A stretch of 64,000 nt of DNA from Helopsaltes ochotensis. Taxonomy: Eukaryota > Chordata > Aves > Passeriformes > Locustellidae. How positions within the stretch are numbered: position 1 is the first letter of the stretch; every line of letters starts with the position of its first letter. The translations under genes were made by a program, and so were the position numbers. Location of the stretch: NCBI GenBank assembly GCA_013400155.1, contig VXBM01000551.1, positions 444,086 through 508,085 of the forward strand, in the 5' to 3' direction. Shown here in pieces: positions 25,901 to 39,790 of this stretch. Under the pieces are notes generated by a model, which saw only the letters and a list, made by a program, of their open reading frames with translations, was not told the origin of the DNA and searched no databases.

Positions 25901-27074
25901 TCATGCATGAAACCAGTCTCTCCTTGGAAACCGCAGTAGACCTGCAAAATGTGTATAAAATCTCCTTTTTTGTCTTCAACAGCAGACTCAACTTGAACCT
26001 AACCTGGTATAGAAATAGACCTACACCTAACAAAGTCACCTATCTTACTAGTTGAATTCTGTCTGGTGAGTTGCTCTGCATTTTGATTTTCAGAAACACC
26101 CACATATCCATTTCTTCTCTAAATAGAGGATGAGACAACAAATGGGCCATGTTCTATTGAAGGGGTCAACCTAGTGGTGCTCTAATGTCCTGAAGTAAAT
26201 TACCTTATAAAGCAGACACTCCTCACAGGGAACTTTCTGTCAGTTTTCCTAGTTAGAAGAGGTGCTAACAGACACTGTAGGCTTTCAGATGATCTTATTA
26301 AGAGAGAAAAGCAGTCTCTGATTATATTCAGTCACAATCTAATTTACTATTTTGTTTGTTTATTACAAATTATTTGTATTATTATTCTTTCATTTACTTG
26401 GATGAAGTCAAGGCAATATGATTTTATATGTTTGCTCCAAGTGTGAATGAAGCCTCATGTACTCATTCAGAAAATAATTATATAAGAACTCATACGAGCA
26501 AATATGTAATTTAGGTACAACTTCTGTTTGGGAGGTAAATATTTTAGAAAATCTAGTGTCCTTCCAACATGGATAGGCCATTCTCACACTTTCCAGTGTT
26601 TTGGGAAAAGCCTAGAACAAAAATATCTATCAGAATTGCTGTTAGCTTGGGAACTGACTGACGGGGCGTTGCTAAGGCCAAAAACATAGCAGGCAGGTAT
26701 GCTAGAGAGAATGAAAAGAGAAGAGCCTGAGTATCAGCTTTCACACGTTCTGTGCCTCACCTGCCCACTGGTGTGGAGAGCTGCAGCAGCTCTTTCACTG
26801 ATCTTCTTCTTTTGAGCCACAAACCTACTATCTGGTAGCCCAGTTTGAAGGAAAGAATTGAACCAGCCCCTTCTAGAAACAATCTAATGTACCAAACAAG
26901 TTGGATTTCAGTTTTGAGAACTTTTCTGGTTGCTGTTATTGGCTTGTTACCTAAACTTTTTTCTAAACATGGACATGTTTTGAAGCAGAAAATGAACATT
27001 ACAGCCCTCATTCCCTTGAGAATAAAATAACCTTTATGCCAAGGTTACCAGAATCATTTAAATGAAACACGATA
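22971..27074. other. Non-coding stretch, no gene seen
   Basis: No exon or RNA gene is recognised. There is a purine-rich patch at about 23880-23995 (many GGAAA, GAGGAAGAG runs) and a 10-base A run at 24147-24156. The longest frame (23462-23839, minus, 125 residues) is F/S/L-rich because it reads the complement of that purine patch, so it is not taken as coding. Confidence 0.5.
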
Positions 27075-27990
27075 CATCAGAGTGGACCCATGTTCAGTTT
27101 AATCCAGTATTTCTTGCCAAGAGTGCTAGTACAGGACAAGCAAAGTGGGATTTAAGAGTCCCTTCCATAAAACTGTCCAAACATCATGCAAGCCATGCAA
27201 ACTTTTAGCACTCACAATGTTCTGTATCAAGGAATTCCACTCTTTAATTTAGTGTTAGGGAAATTTCAGCCTCTTGCCATCTGTTTTGCACTTATCAGTT
27301 GATGGTTTTCACTCCTAGGTTTTGCAGAGAAGAAAAACAGAGGACAGGCAGTTCCCCTTCTATCCAGTTAATGGCACTCATCATTTAGGCATCTGTTGTG
27401 TACCCCCTCAGCCACCTCTCCAGTCTGCTCTGTGGTTCCTGTGTGGCTCAGAACCAACCTAGATTTTTGATTGTCCTTGTTGCCCTTGTCTGAGCCCCTT
27501 GGAGTTCTGTAATTTTACTTTTGAGATGGAGCAACTAGAAGTACACAGTATGTTCAAGCTCTACATGCCTCAGGGATTCACCATCAGGTGGTGGCAGAGT
27601 AATGTTAGTCTTCTGTTTTATATTGCTTTCCTTAGAATCCCTAACATTCAATTTCTTCTTCTCTCCTTTCTTTTTTTTTTTTTTTTTCCTACTGAATGAC
27701 TGTTACCTCCATGTTTTCACAGAGCTCAAAACCCTTGTTTTGGGTGGTAATGATTAGCCCATGATGCATGCAAAATTAGAAATTTTCTCCCATGTACATT
27801 ATTTTACATGCATCTGTGGTAATTAGCATCTCTGTTTATTTAGTAATTCAGTACTTGTGAGATACTTCTGCACCTCTTTTACAGCTATCTTTCCTTTTTC
27901 ACTGCCCTAAAGTATCAGCAACAAACTGTCACCAAAATGTGACCTTTTCTAGATCACTTATAAGTGACAGCATCAACCACACCTCAGTTG
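27075..27990 (-). mobile_element. Ancient CR1 LINE fragment (RT 3' part and UTR)
   Basis: On the plus strand, in the order expected for a reversed CR1, I see the 3' part (GGACCCATGTTCAG...CCAGTATTTCTTGCC), then TTGTTGCCCTTGTCTGAGCC, TTTGAGATGGAGCAACTAGA, TACACAGTATGTTCAAG, and further a block like CCATGTACATTATTTTACATG and GATCACTTATAAGTGACAGC. These match the pattern of an old CR1 subfamily shared with turtles and crocodilians. The copy has many substitutions and indels, including a T-rich insertion near 27670-27687, and no open frame. The boundaries are approximate. Confidence 0.65.
27670..27687. repeat. Poly(T) run
   Basis: A run of about 18 T residues inside the ancient CR1 copy, likely a slippage expansion after the insertion lost function. 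Confidence 0.85.
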
Positions 27991-30900
27991 CAACTGTGTT
28001 CATTCTGAAGTCATTAAGTGTTTCATAGAAAGCATGAAATTTTATCCAGTCTGTCTTTGTTTATCCTTATTCTTTACTGTGCATGTTTTAGTTCTAGCTT
28101 AAGGAGGCAGGTTGTCAGGTGGTGTGCTAGCAGACACGGACAAGCCCCATCTTCATTCTTTTGGGACTCCTACGGACATTACTCTCCGGTCTGGGAGGTC
28201 ACAAAACAAAGGCACCTACAGTGAAGCAAGAAACAAAGTTGAGAAACCATCGTGGGAGATAGAAAGCAAGATGTAATGACTTAAAGGAGAGGGAGACTGA
28301 AAAAGAGGTAAACCTGGACATAGCCTCAAAATGCATGGATCATCAGTTTCAATACCAGAAAATGGCAAAGAGGAGGTAGGGAAACAAAAACAAAGAGGTT
28401 GAGGGAGTCTCCAGAAAGATACTCAATACCAAGGGACAGAAGAGAACATCACCCTCCAGAAGCAGAAGAAAGAAGAGGTAAGGAAAGGAGGGATTCATTT
28501 AAAGGACAACTATCTCCAGTCTTTTCACTCAAAACTGTAAAGGATGCTATTTTTTTTTTTTTTCAAATAAGACAGCGTGAAAGAAAAGTGGAGTCCTACA
28601 GGGTATAAAATCACCAGTTATTCTATTTGCCATTATAACCTGACAGGAATCTCACATCAGCTCACAATGGCTTTGGTAGAAACTGCAGAACAAATGTATG
28701 TTTAGCTCAGCAGTGCTTGTAAATTTGTGAAAATAATCTGCAAGTAAACAGCCTGTAAAAGAAAATGGTTACAATCTTTCCTAAATCATCTCCAAAGGGA
28801 ATTGCCCATGCTGCATGTATGGGCCCTGCTTTATAAGACAGTACTTGTTAGATAACAATTTTCTCAGCAAGACCCAATGGATAGAAGATCTAATTGACAC
28901 TGTCAAAAAAAACCCTGTTGCCACATTTCTAAACACAGCAGTTGTTCACAAAGCACTGAAATCTGTGCATCTGGCAAAACCTCCCTCTCATCTGTAAAAT
29001 TTGCTCACAAACATTGTGCTGGAGTCTAGGGCTGATGTTAAAAATCTTGCTCCTAATGCAGAGCTGTCTCCAAATTGCAGATGAGAGAATCTTTTAAGAG
29101 ATGGCAAACTCCAAGCTGGATCATGCTTCGCATTTTGGTTTTTGTTTCTCGTTAGCTGAATTGATATTTCTTGGCTAATATTTTTATCTGATTAATTACC
29201 AATGAGCACCAGAGTGATAACTCTAAAACCTTTGCATCATTCACTGTACAGAGAGTAGTGCCAGAAAAAAACAAGATTTCCAATTATGAGCTGCCAAATT
29301 CCTTTAGGCCTGTTACAGGAGATCCACTCAGAATGACAAATTAATTCATTTTCATTGCCAATCTAGTCATTGTCATCTCCACTGAGACTGTCAATAACTG
29401 CCAATTGTGATGCTAAAAATTGTGATATCTTATGAGACAGTCGGCTTGCTTGCTGGTGTAAAGGGACGGGAAGTAGTTTTGTCACATTTACATCAAATTT
29501 TTGCCCTACAGAAATGGTAAAAGCCAAGGAAGACTTTCATGTCTGAATGTTGAACAATGAGCCCAAAAAATATATCTTAAGAATAAATAACTGTTCAAGA
29601 AACAAAAAGATGTCTTTTAGAGGTCAGAACTCTCAAGATAAAATGATAAAACCACTGACAAAAAAAAAGCTGTGATAAATTTTTGCAAAGAAAATTTATA
29701 AAACAAAATTATTTAACTGCATGAATTAAAAAAAAAATCACAGAAAAACCCCAAGACAATATGAAGTAGGTGAATAGGAATGTAGGAATGGAGTAACAAT
29801 GAGATGGAGATTAAAGATACCTGAGATATGGTCCTCAAATTAAATCGGTAGTCTACATTTGTTTCTCAAAAATTATGAGGTTAGGAATATGGGGGATGGT
29901 GAATGAGAATGGGGTCCGTGGAAATAGAAATCAATTCATTTTAAGTGGAAGAAAGACTGTAAGATTTAAATGAGGGCAAGGGTGGGGAGTAAACAAAAAT
30001 TGACTTGATAATCTCCCTCCCAATATTCTGAGAAAATTGATATTGGCAATAGCAATTACATTGTCACAATGGGTTTGGCATAATAGCATCTGATCGAATT
30101 ACAGTGTATGCAATGTATGCAATGTCTGTGTTTGAGGAGAAAGGGGGAAAGAAGTGCTCAGACAAGTTTGTGTCTTGTCATACACTATATCCTTATGCAC
30201 TAGACATTAGGACAGAGTTCAAAGTAATTAGCAATTAATAAAATGGAGATAAATAGAAAAGGAGATGGAATGCAATACAGATTTAGCACATTAGACTGTA
30301 ACAGAGAAGTACAGTCTTTAATCAGAGACATAATGCTTTAAAAAGAGAATGGAAATGAAACATACCATGGTTACTCAAATGCCTATAAAGTGGTTGATAC
30401 AGCTCAAGATGGGAAATTATTACTTAAATGGAAAAAGACATGATGTCTAGAAAAACTACAAATGTAGAAAAGTAATAGGTAAAAGAAAGACATCAATGAG
30501 TAGTACTGAAAGAGGATGTATGAGGCTAAAGTAAGCATTAGAGTAAGACTTCCATATGGATTGGTTCAAGGATACTTTTCTATTTATTCTGCATTTTCAT
30601 TCATTGTCTTGTCAGAAGAAGCAGAAGTGAGATAATTAGATGTACTGATGACAAAATATGGCAAAGAACTGCCAATAAAGAGAAGAATCATGAGTTTCTG
30701 TAGAAAGTATTTTACTATAATCAGATGGAATTCAATAGGGGAGAGTCACAGCAAGTCACTTAATAACTAAAACAAAGCATTTCTCCTAAGATCTGGTTAT
30801 TTAAAAAGAACTGATAAGCAGAAATACCTGGCTGTATGAGGCAATCACTCTGATCTGCTCAGGAACATGAGGCAGTTGTATAAAAGAGAAATGCAACCAC

Positions 30901-33900
30901 CAGGTGTTCTGGTACTAATGATCTTTAGTGACGAATGACTATTGATAAAGGCAATGTGAATCAAATGTTTGTCAAAACAGAGATGTTTCAGGCAAAAGTG
31001 ACTAGTATTTTTCAGTGAAATTAGGTTTTGTTAGTGAATTTGCACCCAGATTCAGCAGTGCCACAGTCCTGGATTTCCAGCAGCATTTTCTCTTGGGTTA
31101 TCTCTCATGGTACTTTTAAATGACTTGAGATAAATGATGCATCCAACCGGTACCTAGTGGCCAGCTGATAGGATGTTTTCACTTCCCAAAGCACGCTCAG
31201 TAGCTTATTTTTTAATTGTTTTTTGTCTGTCATAGTGGCCAAGACAGTTGTTAGCAGGCACAAGCTGCCAGCTCTGCATCTTGGCAATTTCTACATTGCT
31301 TTATTACCCCTTTTTTGAAGCTTTGTAGCATGAGATGGTCTAAACACCTGTGCCTGCTTGGAAAAAGCACAATATCTAAGTTGGGGGTTTTTTTTATTCC
31401 CAAATGTTTGTAATCAAGTACTAAAGTGGAGGTGGATCAAAGATTGACAGGACTTCCAACATAAAATTTGCAAACTTGTAGCTCAGCTTAATAGGTCCAT
31501 GGGCTTCCTTCACACCTTTTGACTTGGGCATTTCCATAGTGGCCCTTGGAATGTCTGAAGCTGTGTCTCAGAAGAAAATAGTGCTCAATAGAGGGAGTTT
31601 CAGTCCCCACTGCCTTCACTTTTCTTGCATTTGGCACTCTTGCTATCTGCTTAAAGATAAGCAGAGTATTCTCTGAAGAGTGTCTTAGAGTAAAACCAAC
31701 CAAAACTCAGGATTTCAATTTCTGAGAGAAAGATCTCCCACATCCCAAACACTTTATGCAAGACTTACAATACATTACAGTTCAGGGCTCAAATGAAAAA
31801 TACATTGCAGCAGAGGAGAAAGGAGACTGTCTTTTTCTTAAGGAAAAATTAGAAAACCATTTCTTTTTCTTATTGTTTGAACAATATGGAATGCAGAGCC
31901 ATCCTTACTCCTGGCAATTCTTTGTGCTTACCTAGAACCTGTGAGCAGCTTCTCAGGCAATCTCCAAGGCTGGGTGAACCTTAGAAGTTCCCTGGAAACA
32001 CAGGGATAACCCTCCCACCTCAAAGTCCTTGAATAAGGCCCAGAAAGGTATGTGCAGCACCTTTACTGCCAGGGCAGACACTCTAATTCACAGCAGACTC
32101 TAAAGCTCTCTACCTTCCCTCTGAAGGGTTTGTTTGAAGTATTGTCTGGAAGTGGTGGGTTATTCAGTCTCAAGAGGGTCATCAGTGGTTCAGAAGTCAG
32201 GCATCTGTTCAATGAGTTTTTGCCTTCATCCTCACAAAAGCATTTCAACAGGATATTTTGCCAAAGCTTGATTTGATTTTGTTGGTTCTAAAATATTTTA
32301 TAAAAATATTCCTAGGATTTTTATTGCCTATGGGCAATAGCTCTTCACAAAACATAGATAACACTGATAATACAGAGATGTGTTATAATGCATATAATAA
32401 TATGAATGGCTACTCATAGAACTGACTTTGTAACAGTACCTGTCAAATTATGAGGCACAAGTTGTCAGGGTCTCTCTGTAAAGTTCAAAGGGAAAACTCA
32501 TTCTTAACATAAACAACAAGCATTTTTTTTCCCCTGAATAAATAAGGTAGCCCCCTGCACACGTTTGCACGTTGCATAACTATTGCCATTACAGTGCTTA
32601 GCAGTTTGGGTTCAGTGCAGATCCCTGAGCTTATCTCTAACCTCTGTTTATCTCTCATCTTGGCTATGCAAAGATTAGTTTCTGTGTACATTGAGATAGA
32701 TCATCTCTGCAGACTGCTAGCTTCTTGTCGCCAGCTCCTTGCATCACAAAGGCTGAACTTTAGAAATTTTGTTGGCCTTTTTCCATCTTAAGTTCCTTCA
32801 CTCGGAGTCTGTCTTCCTAAAAGATATTTCATGCTCTGTCAGGATCCTGGACAACAGAGCTGCTTTTCTCTCACACTGAAGAGGATCTGCTTGGCTGACA
32901 CTGCTCACAGCCTAGCAGTGGGAGACGATGTTGTGTGTCTCACGTATGGAGCTGTCTCTAATTAACCAAATGTGTGTGGTTCCAAAGATAAATGTGGGTG
33001 CTGGGAGCCTCAGCTCCATGATATAAGTCTGTGTGCCATCTTCAGCATCTTGGTTCTGGGCTTAAGGAAAATGTTTTTCTAATTTCTCATTCTCAGTGCA
33101 GTTTCAGTGCTTGTCAAGGAAGAAGAGTGTTTTATCAGCTGTCCTAGTATTTCAAGCATTATTTCTGACAAAAGAATCTCACTCTTTTTCCAACAAGAGA
33201 GTGAAAAGCTTTATCTTTATAATCACATCTGTATTTCCCAATACCAAGATAATTATATGTGCAAAATATCTTTGCCTGGGAGACACGCATACTTTGTCAC
33301 TGAACTCCATACTAATAGCACAAATATGTTCAAGTTTTAAGGCCTGTTTTCCTGTTAAGCTCTCACTTTTTTGCTTTCCAAATCCTCATTAACTAACCAG
33401 TATTTCACATGACAGTGAGAACTGCATGTTTCAGCTAACCTATCTACAGATTTATTGAGGAACTTGCAGCCTTACAGACTTCTATGTGGATCACCACACA
33501 TCTCTGTGTGTGATGAAAGGCCATATCTAAGTACACGTATGCGTGATCAAGCTGTGGAAAAGTGGGTCAAGATAATCATATGGGACAAGGACACTGATGG
33601 ATCAGTCAAATAATTAATATTCAGCATTGAGGTGTATTTTCCATCATTTTGTTACACAAGGACTCTGACGTCCCTCGGTACAAATGCATTTATCCTACAG
33701 GATAACTTTTCCTTCATTTGGAAATCCAAACTCATAGCTTCAGCTACTGATCCACTGGACACACGTTTTGTTTAGTACGCCTTTGTCTGCAGCTTCAGGT
33801 CCCTTCCTCCTTTTTTCTGTCCAGTCCTCTGCTGTGGGTGTCACCGATGCCATGTAGTCAGAGAACAGCCAAAGGCTCACACCACTGAGGCCTCTGCATC

Positions 33901-36900
33901 CCTGAGGGCAGGATCAGCACTAAGAGAGTGTAAATGGGGGCAGCTGAGCTATGACCCTATTTCCCCCTTTTGTACTTCATATAGGACAAAAACGGTGCCT
34001 GTAATGGGCAGCTGAGCATTATAGCATCTCAAATGTCCGTCATTAAATATTTCCTCTTATTAGTCTTCCAGCCCCATTACTGAGGTGTTTTTGAAAGGTT
34101 TCAGCACAGCTTTCTGTAGATTGGTAAGTTACAACTGAATGACAGGTTCATAGAGAGAGTAATGCCAAAAGGCTTAATGAGAAGAGCTATACATAGTAGA
34201 GTAAGGAATTCATAATATTCCATTGAAGACACCATATATCCTTCCAACAGCTAGCCATCTAGCTAAAGAATTTAAAGAATTTAAAGCAAGGCTTTTTCTC
34301 AGTGTTAGTCTGTAGTCCAGATTTAGTAAGAACTTTCATTTTGAGAAACAACATTTTTAAAACATTCAGAAGAGGAAGGAAAAAAACACAGTGCTATTAT
34401 GAAAGGTAGCAAGAACAGGAGCTAAGAAAAAAATCTTAATTATTAATTTTGTCATAGGAATAGTCCTTATGAAGTGTTAATAATATCTTTCAGCTAAAGA
34501 GAGGACTGAAAAAAATGCTGCATGTGTATCTGCACATGCAATATAAAAAATTATTCTATCTTTTTCATTTCAAAATACCAGATTCATCAAACTGAAATCT
34601 TTTTCCAGCAGTGTTTCAATTGCAGCATTTTTCCCTTGGACTTGGGATTAAATTTTTGATCCAAATGAGAAGACAAGCAGAAACTATTCCCCAAGTGACT
34701 GTTGAACTGGGATGTGGAAGCCACAGGTGCAAGTTCCTGTCTGTATCAGACAGAAGGAATTTCACTGTGGAGCAAGTATTTCATTTCACATGACTGCCTC
34801 TAGTATTGCTATTCTGAGAATAGCTCTTTTTTTATGTTTTACATCAAGGAAAAAATGTTTCAAAGTCCCTTGTTCTTTTTAAATATGAAATGAACGCAAA
34901 TTTCAAAATCTCCCACTTCTTTTTTTTCCCTGAACTTGAATTCTCATTTTTCAACTAGCTCTACAATCACATGGTCTGTCTTATATTTTACTGCCAATCT
35001 TACACATGTCATAAACAGAGTCTCCAGCAACAGAATGAATTATTTATATGAAGGGAGTGAATCCCAGAACATTGCAAGTTTCCTGCATGAATACTTTTGT
35101 GCCTCTCGTTTGTCACACGCTTCATCCCATATTTGGCTCTTGTCAGATTGAGAGCAAAGGCCACGAGTTGCTGCCCCAATAGGAGCATCTTCTCTTCCCC
35201 TTTTTTTTTTTAGAGCCCAGAGGACATAAAAATATGACACTGCTATACTAGGAGTGCTTTAATACCCCCTTTGTGTCTGTCCTGTCCCTGTGCTTGAGGG
35301 GACGTAAAGAAGATGGAAAGATTTGTTATTTCTTAATGTCTTTGCTCATGGGTAGGGTAAGTTCTGGCACATCACCCACATCTGCCTGGATATCATGCTG
35401 TGGTTTGTAAAGGTGCTATGTGGACACAGTAAGTGGAATAGCTTTTACATTTTCCACAATTTCTGTGAATTATTAAGCAGAAAGGAGTTTTTTACAATTT
35501 TAATAACATTTTACTATTTGTCACTAAAGGTCTTTTTTATTCTTAGTCCTATAAATTTATCTGATTTAGCACTCAGAGTGCTCATGAGGCTTGTGGCTTG
35601 CAGCAGATCCCAAGATGTCGGTTCTCCACTGCACAGAAAGACCATATATCTGAATTCTCCATTCTGAATTGCAGGATTCTCCTCCAGAACTGAAAATCTG
35701 GAAGGATCTATAGAGAACAGGAAAACCTATGAGCTATGAAAAAGGTTCCTAATGAAAAGCAGCAGAACTGCAGAAAACAATCTTGGAAGACAAATACCAA
35801 TTACTGAGGGTACCTCCTTTCAGCAACACCAGGAACAAAGCAATATAAATTACACTCAGAAGAGAACTAAATCTAACTTTAATTAGGTCAGAAGTTCGTG
35901 TGTCTGTGATAATGAGCTTCTCAGATGCTGCTACCTCTTACATTCTACCCCTGCTCCTCCCCAGCTCCAGGATGTGGCTCCAGGTTTTAGACGTGTCTCC
36001 CCAGGAGCTCCACAACCTGTTGCCTGCAATGGCCCTGGTACATCTCTGGAAGGCTTTGAGTGCTTTTTCTGCCTTAACTGGCAGGAGCAAAGCCTTCTGG
36101 GATAATTAGTGCTGCTTCAATTGGACAGGTAGCGGATGGGAAATAAACAGGTTCAAGAGCTCAAGGGACATCCGTGTTGCTGTAGGCAGGGAGGCAGTGG
36201 AAAATAAATATAGCTAAGCGGTGGGAAAAATATTTATTTATTTATGCTCCTTTCCTTTTGAGATGTGAGATGAGGACCAGCCCCAATATGAACTCATTTT
36301 TTTCCTAAGCAGTTGCCAGCTCTCTCCAGCCCTTGAAAATCACATCCCACATAAGTCCATGGCCAACTACAGTGATGACCCATTTGGAAATGCTTTTCCT
36401 TATTGTTAACTGTGAAAGGAGATAATTTGTTACATAAATAATGAATTAGATGTGTATTAATTTAGAACTGCTTGTCTGAATGGTTTGCAAAGCAGCTGTG
36501 TGATTTTAGGCAGTCATATGCTGTCAATTAACAACTTATTCTAAGCCAAATCTGTGTAAGCTTATTATGTGTATCACACAGTGTGGAATTTCTTCATAGG
36601 TTTTACTAATTCTAGCTGTGTACTATTGGCTGCATAGTAGTTTTAAACTGCTAAAGATTAGTAAAAATCCCAGTTAAATTACTGACAGGCAGAAGGAACT
36701 TCCAGTTGCATTCCAGCTATTAATCTGCTAGTGATACTTTTCATGTTGTTGAGAAGTTGAGGGGACCTCATTAAAATCCGAAGTTTTTCTTTATGGAAAA
36801 TTTATTACAAGTCCAGAAAGACAAAGTTCAAACTGAATATTCATAATATATTACCAATATTTTGCTCAATTAAGGGAGGGAGCTTTGAAGTTCACAGTTA

Positions 36901-39613
36901 GACAAGCAGCATGGCTTATACTTCTGTCTGATTGCTATCTGTCTTTCCAAAAGAAATACACCCCAAAATTTCAAAGGACTAATCTCGTGTCCTTGGAGAA
37001 GTTGGAAATATCTGAGACAATTATTTAAAAAAAAAATTTAAAAAATTGCTTAGAAGAGATTAATCAAAACCTTTGAAAATTTCACTTTATTTTTTAAGTG
37101 TGCTGTATATGAAAACAATGATTCCACATTTTGATTATTCTGATCTTATCAAAAGATACAAAGACCTTTAATAAACCTTGAGGGGCTGCCTTTGAATACA
37201 GTTATTCAAAGCCTCTCTTAACAATGAAAGTTTTCTCTACTCAGTATTTCTATAAGGATAGTCCCAAACTTACCCTTACTATTTGCAATATACAGCACTG
37301 TATAGTTAGGACTGAACTGCACAAGGATGACAATATCTGGGTTTCTGCAAAACTGTTCCTTCTCTAAGAGTGTGGTTATTAAAAAAAAAAAAAACAAAAG
37401 AAGAAAGACAAGCTTTTATACAAACTTCAGGGCATTTTACTGCCACAAAACTTTAGCCCTTTAGCCACAGTCTCCCAAGCTTATGGAGCTTTAAGCATTT
37501 TCCCGGGAAGAATTGCTCAAGCTGTGTATCAAGTCCTTTATAAAATCCCTTATATTGAAATTTGTTCTATTAGAAAAATTATGCAGAAAGTTGTCTGTGA
37601 GTCAGGCAAAACTCAAGTGTATCAAGCCTGTGTTCTCCAGTGTAATGGCTCCCAGCTTCTCACTCACATTGTCTGGGCACCTGACCCACAGCTAAGCAGG
37701 AGAATGAAAAACTTTGTGTCGTTGCTAGGAAATGAGTCCTACTGTAAAGAAATTTTAGAAGTTTCCCCATTAACAACATTCTCTACTAGTGCTTTAGGAT
37801 ATCTGCTTCTCCCCCCAGTGGAAGGAAGCTCTGCCTTCCATTCAACAGTGTGAATATGCTCAGTCCTGACTGCTTCACTCTTCTTCATCTTGATGCTCCT
37901 TACTTTCTCCACTCCCTCTCTTCTCCTTCTGAGGTTTTTCTTCTATTACCTATCCAGCTCCATTTTTCTCTCCAATCTATCAGCTCCTTCAGAGACAAAT
38001 CAAATTTTTCAGCTTTGGAATTCAGAATTTCTCCTGTCCAGACACATGGAGAAAAAAAATATTCCTCTTAAACAAATATTTTAAAAAAAATAGAATAGGA
38101 AAGCCTGCATAAAGGTTTAATCAAAATGTCTTTGGGATGCAGCTGTCTGCAGACAAATTTAGCCAACAAACAATGAGTGCCAGTGTGACCACTCTGATCT
38201 CTCCCTTAGCAGAGTAATTCAACTGCAGTTAAGTGGGCAAAATTGCTGATAACATGATATGAGTAAACAGAACTGCCATAAAACTGAGAGGCAAAAATTC
38301 TTAAACTCGATAAAAGTATTTTCTTGTGCAGAAAATGTTTCACACACAGTTTCCCTTGGACTGAAATAACATTGACACCAAGAGCTTAGAGCAAGACAGT
38401 GATTTCTACACAGAGTATGAACATCCAATTACATTAGATTTAAGTTCAAAACCTCAATGACTATTACCTAATCTACCAGAGTCAGACCAGGATGAAACTT
38501 TCCTAACAGCAGATTATTTCATAATTTTCTGTAACAACACTTTCTGAACCTTCTGCTGAATCATTTAACCGTTCACAGAAAAGGTAGTACACCAAAGTTA
38601 TGGCTTGAGTTTGCTTAATTTAACTGTAATCAATAAGAAGCAGCATCATATTAGATCACATATGGATATTTCATGCATATTAGGAAAAATCACAAAGATT
38701 CATCCTGACTTTTTCAAGTCAAAGTTCTTCTTTGTAACTAAAAGGAGCTACTCCTAGTTTGGATTTCTTCCTTTCTGCATCCTTCTTTTTCCAGTTTGCG
38801 TTTTTTGCCTCTCCATACCTCTACCTGTTTAGTATAACCACATACTCTACTTCTCCCCTCAAACTGACAAATTCTGATTCCTCAGCTAAGTTTCTCTAGT
38901 AAGCAAAGCAGCCAGTAAAATTAATAACATTTTCATAGAATTTCTTTTTAATTCATTCTATTGCTTAATTTGCTTATATGATTCTGCAGCTGAAGAAAAG
39001 GGATAAAATGTCAGACTATTGTACAGATCCAAACCAGCCCCTTTGAACTCTGATTTTACAGCAGAAGCATCAAAGAATTGCTACTCCAAGGCTTTTTATC
39101 AATAGAAACTGTAAGAAAGAAATGATAAAAGAACATATTCGCATTCTTACCTCAATTTCCCATTCTAACTTCAGGAAGCTCCTATTGAATTTGATGCTGT
39201 GGGATTAAGCCTTTGGGCCCAGATCCTCAAAGGTACTTAAATGTTGCAAAGCTAACTTTTATTCCTCCTGTGACCTCATGGATTTCTCAACCCAAATACG
39301 ACTTCTCAGGCAATGAATATTAAGAGTGTTTTTTTCTCTCCTAACTAAAAAGAAAATAAAATCAGAAATCACCAGAGCAAGGATCTGCTTAAATTAGCCA
39401 TGTCTGAAGAGCAGACAAGTGGGACTAGACATAGTTACCTGCCTCTTCAGTGGCACAGAGTGACCTAAATAGCATTCACCTCCACCTACTTTCTGGTTAT
39501 TTTGGTTTTCAAGGGCTGGTTGATGTCTGTGCAAATGTAAGAATTTTTGTCATGCCCCATCTGACTCCTAAGCCAACAGTAAGTAAAGAAGTAAAATGGA
39601 ATGGGATGGGAAT
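27991..39613. other. Long featureless A/T-rich stretch
   Basis: Over 11 kb contain no exon, RNA gene or repeat family I recognise. Open frames reach about 110 residues and are scattered on both strands without exon-like order. Small structures are a tandem TGTATGCAA pair at 30105-30122, poly(A) runs such as 37380-37394, and a stretch at about 29130-29440 that reads like conserved non-coding DNA. This is compatible with a large intron or gene desert. Confidence 0.5.
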
Positions 39614-39723
39614 GAATAGAATAGAATAGAATAGAATAGAATAGAATAGAATAGAATAGAATAGAATAGAATAGAATAGAATAGAATAGAATAGAATAGA
39701 ATAGAATAGAATAGAATAGAATA
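39614..39723. repeat. (GAATA)22 microsatellite
   Basis: Twenty-two perfect GAATA units make up 110 bases. It is preceded by a less regular GGAATGGGATGGGAAT. The perfection suggests recent expansion and probable length polymorphism. Its position directly before CR1-like sequence suggests growth from the CR1 3' tail repeat. Confidence 0.98.
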
Positions 39724-39790
39724 TTGTCAGTTGGAATGATCATCTAGCCAAACTGACTGACCAGGGCTAATTGACCTGGGTGCTCTAATG
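39724..39790 (-). mobile_element. Probable CR1 3'-end fragment
   Basis: After the GAATA array comes GTTGGAATGATCATCTAGCC, AACTGACTGACCAGGGCTAA, which resembles the first bases after the tail of some avian CR1 subfamilies (GATCATCTAGTCCAACTG, then CTGACCA..CAGGGCT). If so it is a minus-strand copy severely truncated at its 5' end. The match is short, so confidence is moderate. Confidence 0.5.

Noticed and set aside
39486..39743. 85-residue frame with a repeated FYSIL motif
   Set aside because: It is only the translation of the GAATA microsatellite read on the minus strand.
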